From Pseudomonas knackmussii B13 (lineage in GTDB: Bacteria > Pseudomonadota > Gammaproteobacteria > Pseudomonadales > Pseudomonadaceae): DNA of 64,000 bases. Position 1 is the stretch's first letter. Each line of letters opens with the position of its first letter. The stretch lies in NCBI RefSeq assembly GCF_000689415.1, contig NZ_HG322950.1, positions 4,843,501 through 4,907,500 of the forward strand, read 5' to 3'. This document shows, in pieces, positions 40,789-50,399 of this stretch. Both the position numbers and the translations under genes were made by a program. The notes below the pieces were generated by a model that was not told where the DNA came from, did not search any database, and saw nothing but the letters and a program-made list of their open reading frames with translations.

Positions 40789-41511
40789 TTACTGGTACTG
40801 CTGCTGCGGCGCGGCGGTGCCCTGGGCGCCCGGCAGGGCTTTCAGGTTCACTTCGACGCGACGGTTCTGCGCGCGGCCATTGGCGTCGGCGTTGCTGGCG
40901 ATCGGCTGGTCCGGGCCCATGCCGCGGGTGCTTACGCGGGTGCCATCGACGCCTTGCGAGGTCAGGTAGGCGGCCACGCTCTGCGCACGGCGCTGCGACA
41001 GGTCCATGTTGTGCTGGCGACTGCCGGTGCTGTCGGTGTAGCCGACGATCTCGATGCTGTTCTGGTTGAACTGCTTGAAGGAGTTCGCCAGGTTGTTCAG
41101 CGGGGTGTAGAAGGACGGGGCGATGTTCGCCGAGTCGGTGGCGAAGGTGATGTTGCCCGGCATGATCAGCTTGATGTCGTCACCCTGGCGCTGCACCTCT
41201 ACACCGGTGCCCTGCATCTGCTGGCGCAGTTGGGCTTCCTGCTTGTCGGCGTAGTAGCCGTAGCCGGCACCGGCCAGGCCGGCGACGGCGGCGCCGATCA
41301 TCGCGCCCTTGCCACGGTTGTCGTGGTTGATCGCGGCACCGGCGACAGCGCCGGCCAGCGCGCCCAGACCACCGTACTTGGCAGCCTTGCTGACACCGCC
41401 TTCCTGCGGCACCTGGGTGTTCGGGTCGTAGGGATTCTGCGCGGCGCAACCGGCCATGAGAGCGAGGACGGTGGCGGCAGCGACCATCGAGAGACTACGT
41501 GGGGTGAACAT
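40789..41511 (-). CDS. OmpA-like lipoprotein with glycine-zipper domain
   Basis: A 240-residue outer-membrane lipoprotein. The signal peptide ends in a lipobox, LMAGC at about 18-22. A glycine-rich zipper (GGLGALAGAVAGAAINHDNRGKG and GAAVAGLAGAGYGYY segments) is followed by a C-terminal OmpA peptidoglycan-binding domain (ITFATDSANI, GYTDSTGS, LSQRRAQSV, NRRVEV). The tail ends in Gln-rich QQQYQ. It should anchor the outer membrane to peptidoglycan. It resembles the YiaD/Pal-type family. Confidence 0.88.
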   Translation of the reverse strand: MFTPRSLSMVAAATVLALMAGCAAQNPYDPNTQVPQEGGVSKAAKYGGLGALAGAVAGAAINHDNRGKGAMIGAAVAGLAGAGYGYYADKQEAQLRQQMQGTGVEVQRQGDDIKLIMPGNITFATDSANIAPSFYTPLNNLANSFKQFNQNSIEIVGYTDSTGSRQHNMDLSQRRAQSVAAYLTSQGVDGTRVSTRGMGPDQPIASNADANGRAQNRRVEVNLKALPGAQGTAAPQQQYQ

Positions 41512-41595
41512 GAAGGACGACTCCTCGAATTGCGGTACGCCCGTTCTCGGGCGGCAGGTTAGAGCACAAGGTGTGCAAAAGATTCCATAGGAAAA

Positions 41596-42240
41596 TTAAG
41601 CGCGAATGAAGGGATTTTCCCGCATCTCGTCGCCAAGACGGGTATCCGGGCCGTGGCCGGTAACGACAGTGGCCTCCTCGTCCAGGCTGTACAGGCGCTG
41701 CTTGATCGAGCGCTCGATGGTGGCGTAGTCGCCACCCCACAGGTCGGTGCGGCCGATACCGCGGCGGAACAGGGTGTCACCGGCGATCAGCAGCTTTGCA
41801 CCGGGGAACCAGAAGCTCATCGAGCCCGGCGTATGCCCCGGCGTGTGCAACGCCACGCCGCAGCCGCAGGCCAGCTCCTCGTCGTCCTTCAGCCACTGAT
41901 CCGGCGACGGCACCGGCTTGTAGGGCACGCCGAACATGCGGCACTGCATTTCCAGGTTGTCCCAGAGGAACTGGTCGCCCTGGTGTAGGTGCAGGGTCGC
42001 GCCGGTCTTCTCCTTCATCTGCCCGGAGGCCAGGAAGTGATCCAGGTGCGCGTGGGTGTGGATGATGCTGACCACCTTCAGGCCCAGGGCCTCCAGGCGA
42101 GCCAGGATCAGCTCGTGGTCACCGCCCGGGTCGACCACGATGGCCTTCTTAGTCACCGGGTCGCCGATGATGGTGCAGTTGCACTGCAACGGGCCGACGG
42201 GGAAGGTTTCGCGGATCAGCGCGGGCTGGGCGGCGTCCAT
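41596..42240 (-). CDS. Metallo-beta-lactamase-fold hydrolase (glyoxalase II-like)
   Basis: A 214-residue MBL-fold enzyme. Metal-binding residues are visible: HTHAHLDH (HxHxDH), HTPGHTPGS, GDTLFRRGIGRTD and VTGHGPDT. The pattern matches YcbL-like small glyoxalase II homologues that hydrolyse thioesters such as S-lactoylglutathione. The start is the ATG at 42240; the frame is open 15 codons further but with no better site. The gene is monocistronic as far as visible. Confidence 0.87.
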   Translation of the reverse strand: MDAAQPALIRETFPVGPLQCNCTIIGDPVTKKAIVVDPGGDHELILARLEALGLKVVSIIHTHAHLDHFLASGQMKEKTGATLHLHQGDQFLWDNLEMQCRMFGVPYKPVPSPDQWLKDDEELACGCGVALHTPGHTPGSMSFWFPGAKLLIAGDTLFRRGIGRTDLWGGDYATIERSIKQRLYSLDEEATVVTGHGPDTRLGDEMRENPFIRA

Positions 42241-42417
42241 GGGGAGGTCCTGAAAAGTGAGACAAGGCGCGAAGCGTGACGGCAAAGCCGCATCACTTCA
42301 ACTCCTCCAGACTCCGGACGTGCGAACGGCGAGCCCCGCCACGCCAGCGGCGACGCGTCACAGACGAGGAAAAGCCGTCGAGCAGGTTCGAAGTTTTTCC
42401 CGTCGCCGCAACTGGTT

Positions 42418-43434
42418 TCAGTCGCCGCGATAGTCGGTGGGCAGCTTCCCGGTCCACTTGCGGAAGGCGCGGCGGAAGTTCGACGGATCGTTGAAGCCGA
42501 GCAGCAAGGCGATTTCGTAAAGCGGCAGGTGGGTGGTCGTCAGGTATTGCACGGCCAGGCGCTTGCGCACGTCGTCGAGCACCTGCTGGTAGGTGGTGCC
42601 CAGGCTCGACAGGTGCCGGCGCAGGCTGCGCCCGCTGGTGTGCAGCTCGCGCGCCGCGCTGTCCAGGTCGGGGAACTCGCCGGGCCGCGCCAGCAGCAGG
42701 CGGCGGATGCGGGTCAGCAGGCCTTCCTGCACGTCGATGCTGGCGAGCAGGGCTTCGCACTGCTGTTCGCACATCTGCACCGTCGCCGGGTTGGCCAGGG
42801 CCATCGGCCGGGTCAGGTATTCGTGGGGCAGACTGATGAAGTGGTATGGCTGGTCGAAGGCCACTGCGCAGCCGAACACCTCGGCATAGCGCTCGGCATA
42901 AGCCGGCGCGGAGAACGCGAAGCCGACCTCGACGCCCTGCAACGGCTCGCCGACCAGGAAGCGCGCGATGGTGTGCAGGCTGGTCATCAGGCCTTCGCTG
43001 GCGAAGCGCTGCATCGGCCCCAGCGGAATCGACTCGCTGGCGCGCAACTGCGCACGGCCATGCTCTTCGATCCGTTCCAGGTCGAAGGCCAGGCCGAGCA
43101 CACGGTAGTACTTCAGGGCGAAGTCGATGGCCCGCTCCAGGTTGGCGCTGGAGAGCACCGCGTAACCGAGGATGCCGTGGGTGGAGACGTTCAGCCGCTG
43201 CCCCAGCAACAGGCCGAAGGCAGGCTCGCCGCAGTGCGTCAGGGCAGCGCCGGCGAGCAGGTTGAAGTCGATGAAGGACAGGCGCCCGGCCGGGCTCTGC
43301 AGCACCTCGGGGCGCACGCGGGCCAGTTCGAGCAGGCGCTGGCGCGGCACGCCGAGCTCCTCGGCGAGATCCAGCAAGGCCTGGGCATAGGCCACCGGAA
43401 CGAGTTCGGCGGTGAAGGTGAGCGGTTGCTTCAT
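42418..43434 (-). CDS. oruR: AraC-family regulator (OruR-like)
   Basis: A 338-residue regulator with an Arabinose_bd N-terminal domain (LDLAEELGVPRQRLLELARV...) and a C-terminal AraC double HTH (LAVQYLTTTHLPLYEIALLLGFNDPSNFRRAF, recognition helix SNFRRAF near 317-323). Length and location between an MBL hydrolase and a PF10118 gene match the OruR locus in P. aeruginosa as I recall, where it activates ornithine use. No ornithine genes are in the window, so the target is an inference. Confidence 0.78.
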   Translation of the reverse strand: MKQPLTFTAELVPVAYAQALLDLAEELGVPRQRLLELARVRPEVLQSPAGRLSFIDFNLLAGAALTHCGEPAFGLLLGQRLNVSTHGILGYAVLSSANLERAIDFALKYYRVLGLAFDLERIEEHGRAQLRASESIPLGPMQRFASEGLMTSLHTIARFLVGEPLQGVEVGFAFSAPAYAERYAEVFGCAVAFDQPYHFISLPHEYLTRPMALANPATVQMCEQQCEALLASIDVQEGLLTRIRRLLLARPGEFPDLDSAARELHTSGRSLRRHLSSLGTTYQQVLDDVRKRLAVQYLTTTHLPLYEIALLLGFNDPSNFRRAFRKWTGKLPTDYRGD

Positions 43435-43556
43435 GGCTTTTTCTTGTTATCGCCACTGGCCGGATATGACCGAAATGTTGGCAGAAGATAACCTTGTGAC
43501 ACTAGTCCGGCAAGCCCAAAGTAGCTGCCATGGACACCCACAACAATGGAGCCGTC

Positions 43557-44396
43557 ATGGCCAGCACGACCCCCGCAGGACTGGAAATCAAGCCCCGGCA
43601 CATGGACTTCGAGCTGCCCGATCCCCTGCCGCGCCACTGGCACGGCGGAGACGCCTTCCGCTCCCATCTGTTCGACGCCATGTCGGTGCTCTTCCCCGAC
43701 GGCGAGCGCTTCTTCATCGACTCGGTGCGCAACTTCCGCGAGCAGATCAGCGACCCGGTGCTCAAGGAGCAGATCCGCGGTTTCATCGGCCAGGAAGGTC
43801 ACCATAGCCGCGAGCACCTGACCTACAGCCAACGCCTGCGCGACCTCGGCTATGACATCACGACCATCGAGAAGCGCGCCCAGGCGCGCATCCGCTTCAC
43901 CCAGAAGAAATTCCCCGCAAAGCGCCAGCTGGCTGCGACCGCCGCGCTGGAGCACATCACCGCGATCATGGCCAACGGGCTGTTGACCGACCCACGCACC
44001 ATGGAAGGGGCAGATCCGGTGATGCAACGCCTGTGGCGCTGGCACGCCCTGGAGGAAACCGAGCACAAGGCGGTGGCCTTCGACGTCTACAACCAGGTCT
44101 GCGGCAACCGCGACCTGCTGCGCCGGGCAATGCGCATGGCGACCTTCTTCTTCGTCCTCGATACCTTCCGCGGCCTGGTGCACATGCTCAAGAAGGACGG
44201 CCTGCTGTGGAACTGGCGGGTCTGGCGCGACGGCCTGAAATGGAGCTGGGGCAAGCACGGCGTGTTCCGCCCGCTGGTGCGCGAATACCTGGACTTCTTC
44301 AAGGACGACTTCCATCCCTGGCAGCACAACAACCTCGACCTGCTGTACCAGGTGCGCAAGGAATACGACCCGCAGCCGCTGGCCCATGCGGGCTGA
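43557..44396 (+). CDS. PF10118-type metal-dependent hydrolase
   Basis: A 279-residue alpha-helical protein of the predicted metal-dependent hydrolase family (PF10118). Likely metal ligands are in FIGQEGHHSREH, AALEHITA and WHALEETEHKAVAFDVY, an E/H pattern like a ferritin-type diiron centre. The C-terminal half has a hydrophobic segment (MATFFFVLDTFRGLVHML). The reaction is unknown. GGAG at 43546-43549 supports the ATG at 43557 over 43530. It is divergent from the OruR-like gene. Confidence 0.78.
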   Translation: MASTTPAGLEIKPRHMDFELPDPLPRHWHGGDAFRSHLFDAMSVLFPDGERFFIDSVRNFREQISDPVLKEQIRGFIGQEGHHSREHLTYSQRLRDLGYDITTIEKRAQARIRFTQKKFPAKRQLAATAALEHITAIMANGLLTDPRTMEGADPVMQRLWRWHALEETEHKAVAFDVYNQVCGNRDLLRRAMRMATFFFVLDTFRGLVHMLKKDGLLWNWRVWRDGLKWSWGKHGVFRPLVREYLDFFKDDFHPWQHNNLDLLYQVRKEYDPQPLAHAG

Positions 44397-44458
44397 TTCC
44401 CCTCCTCCGTCGACGCCCCGGACTGCCGGGGCGTTGTCATTTCAGGAGCCTTGCCTCT

Positions 44459-44674
44459 CGTAGGAGCGAGCTTGCTCGCGAATCGCCCGACACGAATGCC
44501 TAGTCTGTAGGGCGAATAACCCCGAAGGGGTTATCCGCCATTTTCGTGCCGGGCGGCGGCGCATAACCGCGAACGCGGTTATGCGCCCTACGGGTGGATC
44601 GGCGCGGGGCTTTTCGCGGACGAATCCGCTCCGACGCCGGACAGCCCTCGTCGCGAGCAAGCTCGCTCCTACAG
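44459..44674. repeat. Large composite REP region with a nested second palindrome type
   Basis: The outer pair of TAGGAGCGAGCTTGCTCGCGA copies is in opposite orientation (44459 and about 44651-44674). Between them are GTAGGGCGAATAACCCCGAAGGGGTTATCCGCC and an inverted GCATAACCGCGAACGCGGTTATGCGCCCTAC, shown in pieces: GGGCGAATAACC...GGTTATGCGCCC. Further REP arms lie at 44600-44640. With the terminator after it, this fills the 337-bp gap between convergent genes. Confidence 0.8.
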
Positions 44675-44687
44675 GGCGGGCGCAACG

Positions 44688-44718
44688 AAAAAAGCCCCGG
44701 ACACCCCGGGGCTTTTTG
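44688..44718. terminator. Bidirectional terminator between convergent hydrolase genes
   Basis: AAAAAAGCCCCGG-ACAC-CCCGGGGCTTTTT has A/T runs on both sides and would function on either strand. Confidence 0.85.
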
Positions 44719-44733
44719 CATCGTTCATCCACG

Positions 44734-45672
44734 TCAAGCGTGCAGGAAGCGCAACGCATCCGCAGCCGACTCCTGGGGAATCTCCTCCATCGGCACATGC
44801 CCGACTCCCGCGTAGGTCTTCACCTCGATGCCCGGCAAGTCGCGCTGCCATAGCGGCACGTGGCGCGGCGAGATCCAGCGGTCGCGCTCACCCCACATCA
44901 GCAGCGTCGGCGCCTTGATCCGCGCGACTCGCTCCGGGGCGGTCGGCAGCTCCTCGCGGTTGGCCTTCACCAGCACGCGGAAGATATCGATCATCGCCCG
45001 CCGATTCCCCGGGCGGCGGCTGATGTCGTAATAGCGGTCGACCACCCCCGGCTGGATGCGCCTGGCGTCGCCGTAGACTTCCTTGATGCCCTGGGCCACC
45101 AGGGCGCGCGGCATCCAGGCCGGCATCAGCAGGCCGGCGCCAGGCAGCACCGCGCTGGCGATCATCAGCGGCACCTTCTGCATGTAGTAGCCGGCCGGAT
45201 CGACCAGGATCAGCCGCTCGACCCGCTGCGGATGCTGCGCCGCGTAGTTCCAGGCGATGTAGCCGCCGAGCGAGTTGCCGGCGACGGACACCCGGTCAAG
45301 GCCCAGGCGATCGAGGAACTGGGCGAACACCCGGACCAGGCGCTCGCCGCTGTATTCGCGATCACGCCCGGCACCGGTCAGGCCGAAGCCCGGCACGTCC
45401 AGGCGAACGATACGGAAGTGCCGGCCCAGTTCGGCCACCCAGCCGTCCCAGGTATGCAGTGAAGCCATCACCCCGTGCACCATCACCAGCACCGGTTTGT
45501 CGTGGCTGCCTACGTCGCGGTAGTGGATGCGGAACCCATCCACTTCGATGAAGCGCGAGCCGGTTTCCGGCGCGGCGTAGCGGGCGATCAGGGCGTCCAG
45601 CGGCAGGGCGCCGAAGCCGAAGCGGGCGAAACCGGCCGCCAGCGGCGGCTGCAGGGCGTAGGTAGCGGACAT
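44734..45672 (-). CDS. Alpha/beta hydrolase (serine hydrolase)
   Basis: A 312-residue alpha/beta-hydrolase with the oxyanion segment HGVMASLHTWDG (about 66), the Ser nucleophile elbow GNSLGGYIA (Ser about 132), GERDRWIS with the acid, and GVGHVPMEE with the catalytic His. It is similar to lipases/esterases and MhpC-like C-C hydrolases; the substrate is unknown. The ATG at 45672 has GGAG upstream. The adjacent TetR gene in the same direction is a plausible regulator. Confidence 0.84.
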   Translation of the reverse strand: MSATYALQPPLAAGFARFGFGALPLDALIARYAAPETGSRFIEVDGFRIHYRDVGSHDKPVLVMVHGVMASLHTWDGWVAELGRHFRIVRLDVPGFGLTGAGRDREYSGERLVRVFAQFLDRLGLDRVSVAGNSLGGYIAWNYAAQHPQRVERLILVDPAGYYMQKVPLMIASAVLPGAGLLMPAWMPRALVAQGIKEVYGDARRIQPGVVDRYYDISRRPGNRRAMIDIFRVLVKANREELPTAPERVARIKAPTLLMWGERDRWISPRHVPLWQRDLPGIEVKTYAGVGHVPMEEIPQESAADALRFLHA

Positions 45673-45740
45673 GGGGCACTCCGGTGCTTGTTGTTCTTGA
45701 GGCCCGATCACACCACAGCGCGACGCACGACGCGCCCAAC

Positions 45741-46409
45741 CTAGGGCTGGGGCGCAGACCTGCAGAGGCTGTTCACCAGCAGGTCGCCGAGCACCCGCTT
45801 GACCTCGCCGATGTCGTGCCCGGCAGGGTCGCCGAGCAGCTCGTGGGAGGCCGACTCCATCGCCCAGAGCAGCGCCAGGTAGGTCAACGGCGCATGCTGC
45901 AAGCCATCGGCGAGGAAGCGCTCTTCGAGCAGCGCCTGCAATTCGCGCAGTGCCTCGCGGCGATGGCCTGCCAAGGGCGAGCCGGCGCGCAGCGCTTCCT
46001 CGTGCATCAGGCGGATGATCGGCCCCACGGCCAGGTGATAGTCGAAGAAGCGCTCGATCATCGCGCGCAGCCAGGCCTCGCTGCTGCCGGCGACGGTACG
46101 CATCTCGCGGAAGCGCATGAGCAGCAGCTGCACCGCCGTGCGGTAGATGCCTTCGAGCACGTCGAGCTTGCCGTCGAAGTACTTGTAGAAGGTGCGCCGC
46201 GACACCTTGGCCGCCGCCAGCAGGTCGTTCACCGTGGTCTCGGCCAGGCCCCTGGCGACGAACACCGGGATGCTCGCCAGCTGGATGTTGGCGCGTTGCA
46301 GATGGTTGACCAGCGGCCCCTCGGCGTTACCTTCCTGGCGGGCCAATGCTCCGTAGCCACCCAAGTCCTCGAACACCGCCAGCACCGCTCCGGATTCCTG
46401 TCGCGTCAT
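45741..46409 (-). CDS. TetR-family regulator
   Basis: A 222-residue TetR protein. The HTH is TTVNDLLAAAKVSRRTFYKYF (recognition part SRRTFYKYF, about 73-81), set unusually far in, after a 35-residue N-terminal extension. The effector domain is otherwise unremarkable. It lies 68 bases upstream of the serine hydrolase gene in the same orientation and probably regulates it. The ATG at 46409 follows GGAGGGG, better than the ATG at 46424. Confidence 0.83.
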   Translation of the reverse strand: MTRQESGAVLAVFEDLGGYGALARQEGNAEGPLVNHLQRANIQLASIPVFVARGLAETTVNDLLAAAKVSRRTFYKYFDGKLDVLEGIYRTAVQLLLMRFREMRTVAGSSEAWLRAMIERFFDYHLAVGPIIRLMHEEALRAGSPLAGHRREALRELQALLEERFLADGLQHAPLTYLALLWAMESASHELLGDPAGHDIGEVKRVLGDLLVNSLCRSAPQP

Positions 46410-46499
46410 GTCCCCTCCACCCAACCAAGGCGCGGGGTGACGGCGACCGCGCCCGTCGCTAACCTAGCCTTCCGCCCTTCGCGCAAGGAAAGCCCGTTC

Positions 46500-47354
46500 G
46501 TGCCGAACCTATCACGCCGCCTGCTCTGGCCGCTGGCCATCCTTTTGCTGGTTGTCGGCCGCAGCGCCCTGGCTAGCGGCGAGCTGTACTACCTCGGGCA
46601 ACCCATTCCGGATATCCAGCGCGCCTGGACCAGCGAGGACTACCAGAAGCTGATCGATGCCCTGCAGGCGCTCGACAAGACCCAGGCCAACGCCCTGCCC
46701 CGGCGCAGCGGCGAGTTCACCGGGCCGATCTACCAGCGCATGGTCAGCGAAGACAACTTCCGCCCGCAGATGAACATCTACGCGCCGCTGGAGTTGCGGC
46801 AGAACGAGGCGCGCGAAGTGCTGTTCAAGCTCAAGGAGCTGATGCGCCTGTACTTCGACTTCCGCGCCGCGATGCAGCCCTACGGCGCCGAGGCGCTCGG
46901 CCTGATGAGCTACTCGCTGCGCGAACAGGCGATCCTGTTCAATCTGACCGTCGAATTCTGGATGACCCTGGCGCAGAGCGAGCAGCGCAACCCGGTGCGC
47001 CTGAAGGGCATGCAGGAAGCCAAGGCGGCGGCTTCGATGCTGACCAGCAGCGCCCTCGACTACCTGGGGCTGACCGCGCAGTTCGAGCGCCAGGACCTGG
47101 TGCTCTACAGCGCCGAGCTGTCCAAGCAGATGCCCGAACTCTTCGTCCACCTGCCCGGCGAGGTGCGCGGCCAGATGCTGGCTCGCGTGCAGCAGTTCGC
47201 CGAGCAGCATCCCTACCCCGAAGTGCGCGGCAACATGCATGACCTGCTGCCGGTGCTGCAGAACATCCAGGCCGATGTGCAGCGCCAGCTGGCGGCCCCA
47301 GTCAAGGGTGCGGCGGCACCGCCGACCCTGGACCTGAGCGCACCCAAGGAATAA
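46500..47354 (+). CDS. Secreted protein of unknown function
   Basis: A 284-residue protein with a signal peptide (MPNLSRRLLWPLAILLLVVG, cleavage near LASG). The mature part is alpha-helical and charged, without transmembrane helices. A recognisable feature is an amphipathic repeat-like centre (LMRLYFDFRAAMQPYGAEALG and LREQAILFNLTVEFWMTL). I do not recognise the family. The start is a GTG at 46500 with AAGGAA upstream; the frame is open upstream through the TetR gene, a shadow. It is convergent with the LuxR gene. Confidence 0.65.
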   Translation: MPNLSRRLLWPLAILLLVVGRSALASGELYYLGQPIPDIQRAWTSEDYQKLIDALQALDKTQANALPRRSGEFTGPIYQRMVSEDNFRPQMNIYAPLELRQNEAREVLFKLKELMRLYFDFRAAMQPYGAEALGLMSYSLREQAILFNLTVEFWMTLAQSEQRNPVRLKGMQEAKAAASMLTSSALDYLGLTAQFERQDLVLYSAELSKQMPELFVHLPGEVRGQMLARVQQFAEQHPYPEVRGNMHDLLPVLQNIQADVQRQLAAPVKGAAAPPTLDLSAPKE

Positions 47355-47363
47355 GCGCGGGAT

Positions 47364-50089
47364 CTAGCGCAGCAGGCCCAGGCTCTTGGCTCGCGCCACA
47401 GCCTGGGTGCGACGCTCCACGCCCAGCTTGTCGTTGATGTGGCGGGCGTGGCTCTTCACGGTGTGCAGCGAGATGAACAGCCGCTCGCTGATTTCCTGGT
47501 TCGAGCAGCCCTGGGCGATCAGCTCAAGCACCGCCAGTTCGCGGCCGCTCAGGCAGTCGGCCTGGGCCACTCCGCGTTCGCTTTGCTCCGGCAGGCGCTC
47601 CTGCAGTGCGCGTTGCAGCGGACAACTGGCGCGGCCGGCGAGTTGTTCGCGTAGCCACTCAGGTTCCTGGGTCAGCAGCACCTGCAAAGGCAGCAAAGCG
47701 CCGCCAACCGCGGCTTGCAGGCAGTTGCCCAAGGCCTCGCGCGCTTCGCTTTCGCGTCCGCCCTGCAGCAGCAAGAGCACCAGCAACGCCTGTGCATAAC
47801 TCGCTGGCAGCGTGGTGCCGGCCTGCTGTGCAGAAGCCGTCAGGGTGCGCAGGCGGCGCTCGGCTTCTTCCGTGCGCCCTTCCAGACCGGCCAGCAGCGC
47901 CCGCAGCAACTCGATGCAGTAAGGCAACTGCGGATTGCATTCCGGCGGGGTGGCGGGCTGTTCGCCCGAATAGGTTTCCCCCAGGCGCTCGAGCCAGGCG
48001 CCGGCCAGTTCCAGCTGGCCCTGGGCGAGCCACAGCTCGCACTTCACCAGGGTGATGACCGAGAGGTAGTAGACCGGCGGCACGTCCCAGACGTGCATCA
48101 GCCGCTCGACCTCCGCCAATTGGGCGAAGGCCTGGGTGAAATTGCCCTGGCGCCCTTCGAGGCTGGCCAGTACCGCGTAACCGATGACCAGGTTGACGTC
48201 GCGGCAGCCGCGCCCTTCTTCGATGCCGGCGCGCAGCCATTTGCGCGCGTCCTCCGCCTGCAGGCTCAGGCAGCGCAGGTAGCCCTGGTAGACCAGCAAA
48301 CGTCCGCGCAACGCGCATAGCGTCTGTGCGCGGGCAAACCATTCAGTCGCGCCAGCCCCTGCTCAAGTTCGGACTCGGCCCTTCGTACCTCGCCACGCGC
48401 CTGCAGCACGCGGGCGCGGTCGTAATGCACCAGCGCCTCGAGCAACGGATTGCCGACGCGCTGCGCCAGCTCCAGCGCCTCGCGGTTCAGGCCGCGCGCG
48501 CGCCACGAATCGCCACGGACGATGGCCAGGTTGGCCAGGCTGGAGAGGCACATCAGGCGCGGTCCGGAACGCTCCGCAGGCAGATGTTCGATAGCCTCTG
48601 CGCAGTGCCTTTCGGCGAGTTCGATGTCGCCCCGTCCTCGGGCGATGATCCCCGCCAGCGCTTGCCACTGGGCCAGCAAATCGCGCTGTGTGGCAGCGTC
48701 GGGAGCCGGCAGGAAGCGCGCCAGCTGCGCGGCCAATTCTTCGGCAGCGTCGAGTTGGCAGGCCAGCGCCAGCGCCCAGCCGTACAGCACCACCAGTCGC
48801 GGGGCGCTGGCCAGCAGGCTGTCGGGGAGGTCCATCTTCCAGCGCAGCAGGGTGGCGACGTTCTGTTCGGCGAGCAACTGCTCTTCGGAAAGACTCTGCA
48901 CCAGGCTGGCCGCAACTTCCGGATGGCCGGCACGCAGGGCCTGGTCGACCGCTTCGTCGAGCAGCCCGCGGGAACTGAACCAGCGGCACGCGCGCAGGTG
49001 CAGCGCCGCCGCGGAAGGACCGGCCGCCGGCAGATCGCGGGTCAGCAGCAGGTCGGAAAACAGGTGGTGATAGCGGAACCAGACGCCCTGGTCGTCCAGC
49101 GGCACGAGGAAAACCTGGTGACGCTGCAGGTGGCGCAGGATCTCCGCACTTTCATGGCTGTCGAGCAGGACGTCGCACAGCTCGGCGCAGAAGCGCTCGA
49201 AGCGCGCGGTCTGCAGCAGGAATGCCTGGACCTCCGCGGACTGCTTGTCGATCACCTCTTCCAGCAGGTAGTCGCGGATTAGCTCTTCGGCACCGGTGAG
49301 CGGGACTTCGCAGCCCTGCGCGGCCCCTTCGGGATGCGCCAGCAGCCAGAGGCGCAATCCGGCAATCCAGCCTTCGCTGCGTTCGATCAGGCGCTCGATG
49401 ACTTCGCCACTGACTCGCGAGCCGCTGGCGGTAACCAGTTCGAGCATTTCCTCGGCGGTCAGGCGCAGGTCCTGCTCGTTGAATTCGAGCAACTGGCGCG
49501 ACAGGCGCAGGCGCGCCAAGTGCCAGTCCGGCCGCTGGCGACTGGTTATCAGCAGCACCAGGCCGGCGGGCATGTGGTTGAGCAGGAACTGCAGGCAGCG
49601 GTCGAGGACCACGCCCTGTGCCAGGTGATAGTCGTCGAGCACCAGCAGCAGCGGCGTCTTGGCGCTGAGCTGTTCCGCCAGTTCGTCGAGCAGGCCATCC
49701 AGCCAAGCTTCGAAGGCGAACGGCTGGTGGCGCTGGCGCATCTTCAGGATGGCCAGGGCGTCATCGCCCAGGCTCGGGAAGTATTGACGCAGCCCTTCCA
49801 GCAGGCGTTCGAGGAATCGCCCAGGGTCGCAGTCGCGCGCGCTCAGGCCGAGCCAGAGGCTGCGCCAACCGTCGTCGAGGGATTCGCAGAATTCGATGGC
49901 CAGGGAGCTCTTGCCAAAGCCGGCCGGCGCCGAGACCAGCAGCAACCGCCCATCGAGCCCGGTGCGCATGCGTTCGCACAGGCGCGGGCGATAGACGTCC
50001 CCCGCCGGCAGCGGCGGGCGATAGAAACGGCTGCCGATCGCAGGTGCAGACGCCTCCTGGCGGATTGGCAGAGTCGAGAAGTCGGTCAT
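47364..50089 (-). pseudogene. MalT-type LuxR regulator broken by a single-base frameshift
   Basis: Two overlapping frames together encode one MalT-like activator of about 908 residues: Walker A APAGFGKSS and Walker B LLLVLDDYH in the N-terminal NTPase, a helical TPR-like sensor, and a C-terminal LuxR HTH (LSGRELAVLELIAQGCSN...HTVKSHARHIN). The reading frame shifts at about 48344: adding one C there (one G on the coding strand) restores GLARLEWFARAQTLC and a continuous frame; the 2726-base span is one short of 909 codons. A GG run reduced to G suggests a homopolymer mutation or sequencing error. It is probably the activator of the DUF1329/DUF1302 genes next to it. Confidence 0.85.
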
Positions 50090-50352
50090 TGCGCCTGGCT
50101 CTTGCTCTAGCTCTTCTAATGGAACATCAGTCGCCGAGACTAGTCGCTTGCCCAGTCCATTTGAAGTCGAATTTGTTACCTGTCGCGGCGCTTTTCCACT
50201 CATTTCTTCAGAACTTGCCTACAAACGCACGCCACCTTCAAGTAACTGAACCGACTAGACAAGCAGAAATTCCCTCATTCGATAAGGAAATAGCGCCCTA
50301 TCAGTAGGTCCGGATCGTCTACGGAAATCAGAATCCTGGCAAATGACAGCCG

Positions 50353-50383
50353 AAAAAAAACCGGCCCGAAGGCCGGTTTTTCA
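50353..50383 (-). terminator. Terminator after the DUF1329 gene
   Basis: On the minus strand, AAAAACCGGCC-TTCG-GGCCGGTTTTTTTT: a strong stem with a UUCG tetraloop and eight U residues. The remaining bases 50090-50352 form an AT-rich promoter region for the LuxR gene. Confidence 0.9.
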
Positions 50384-50399
50384 GCAAGTGACCTCGCCC

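Noticed and set aside
48266..50203. 645-residue and 315-residue LuxR frames as two separate genes
   Set aside because: They share one MalT-like domain plan and one base restores a single frame; the second frame has no credible start of its own. Annotated as one frameshifted gene.
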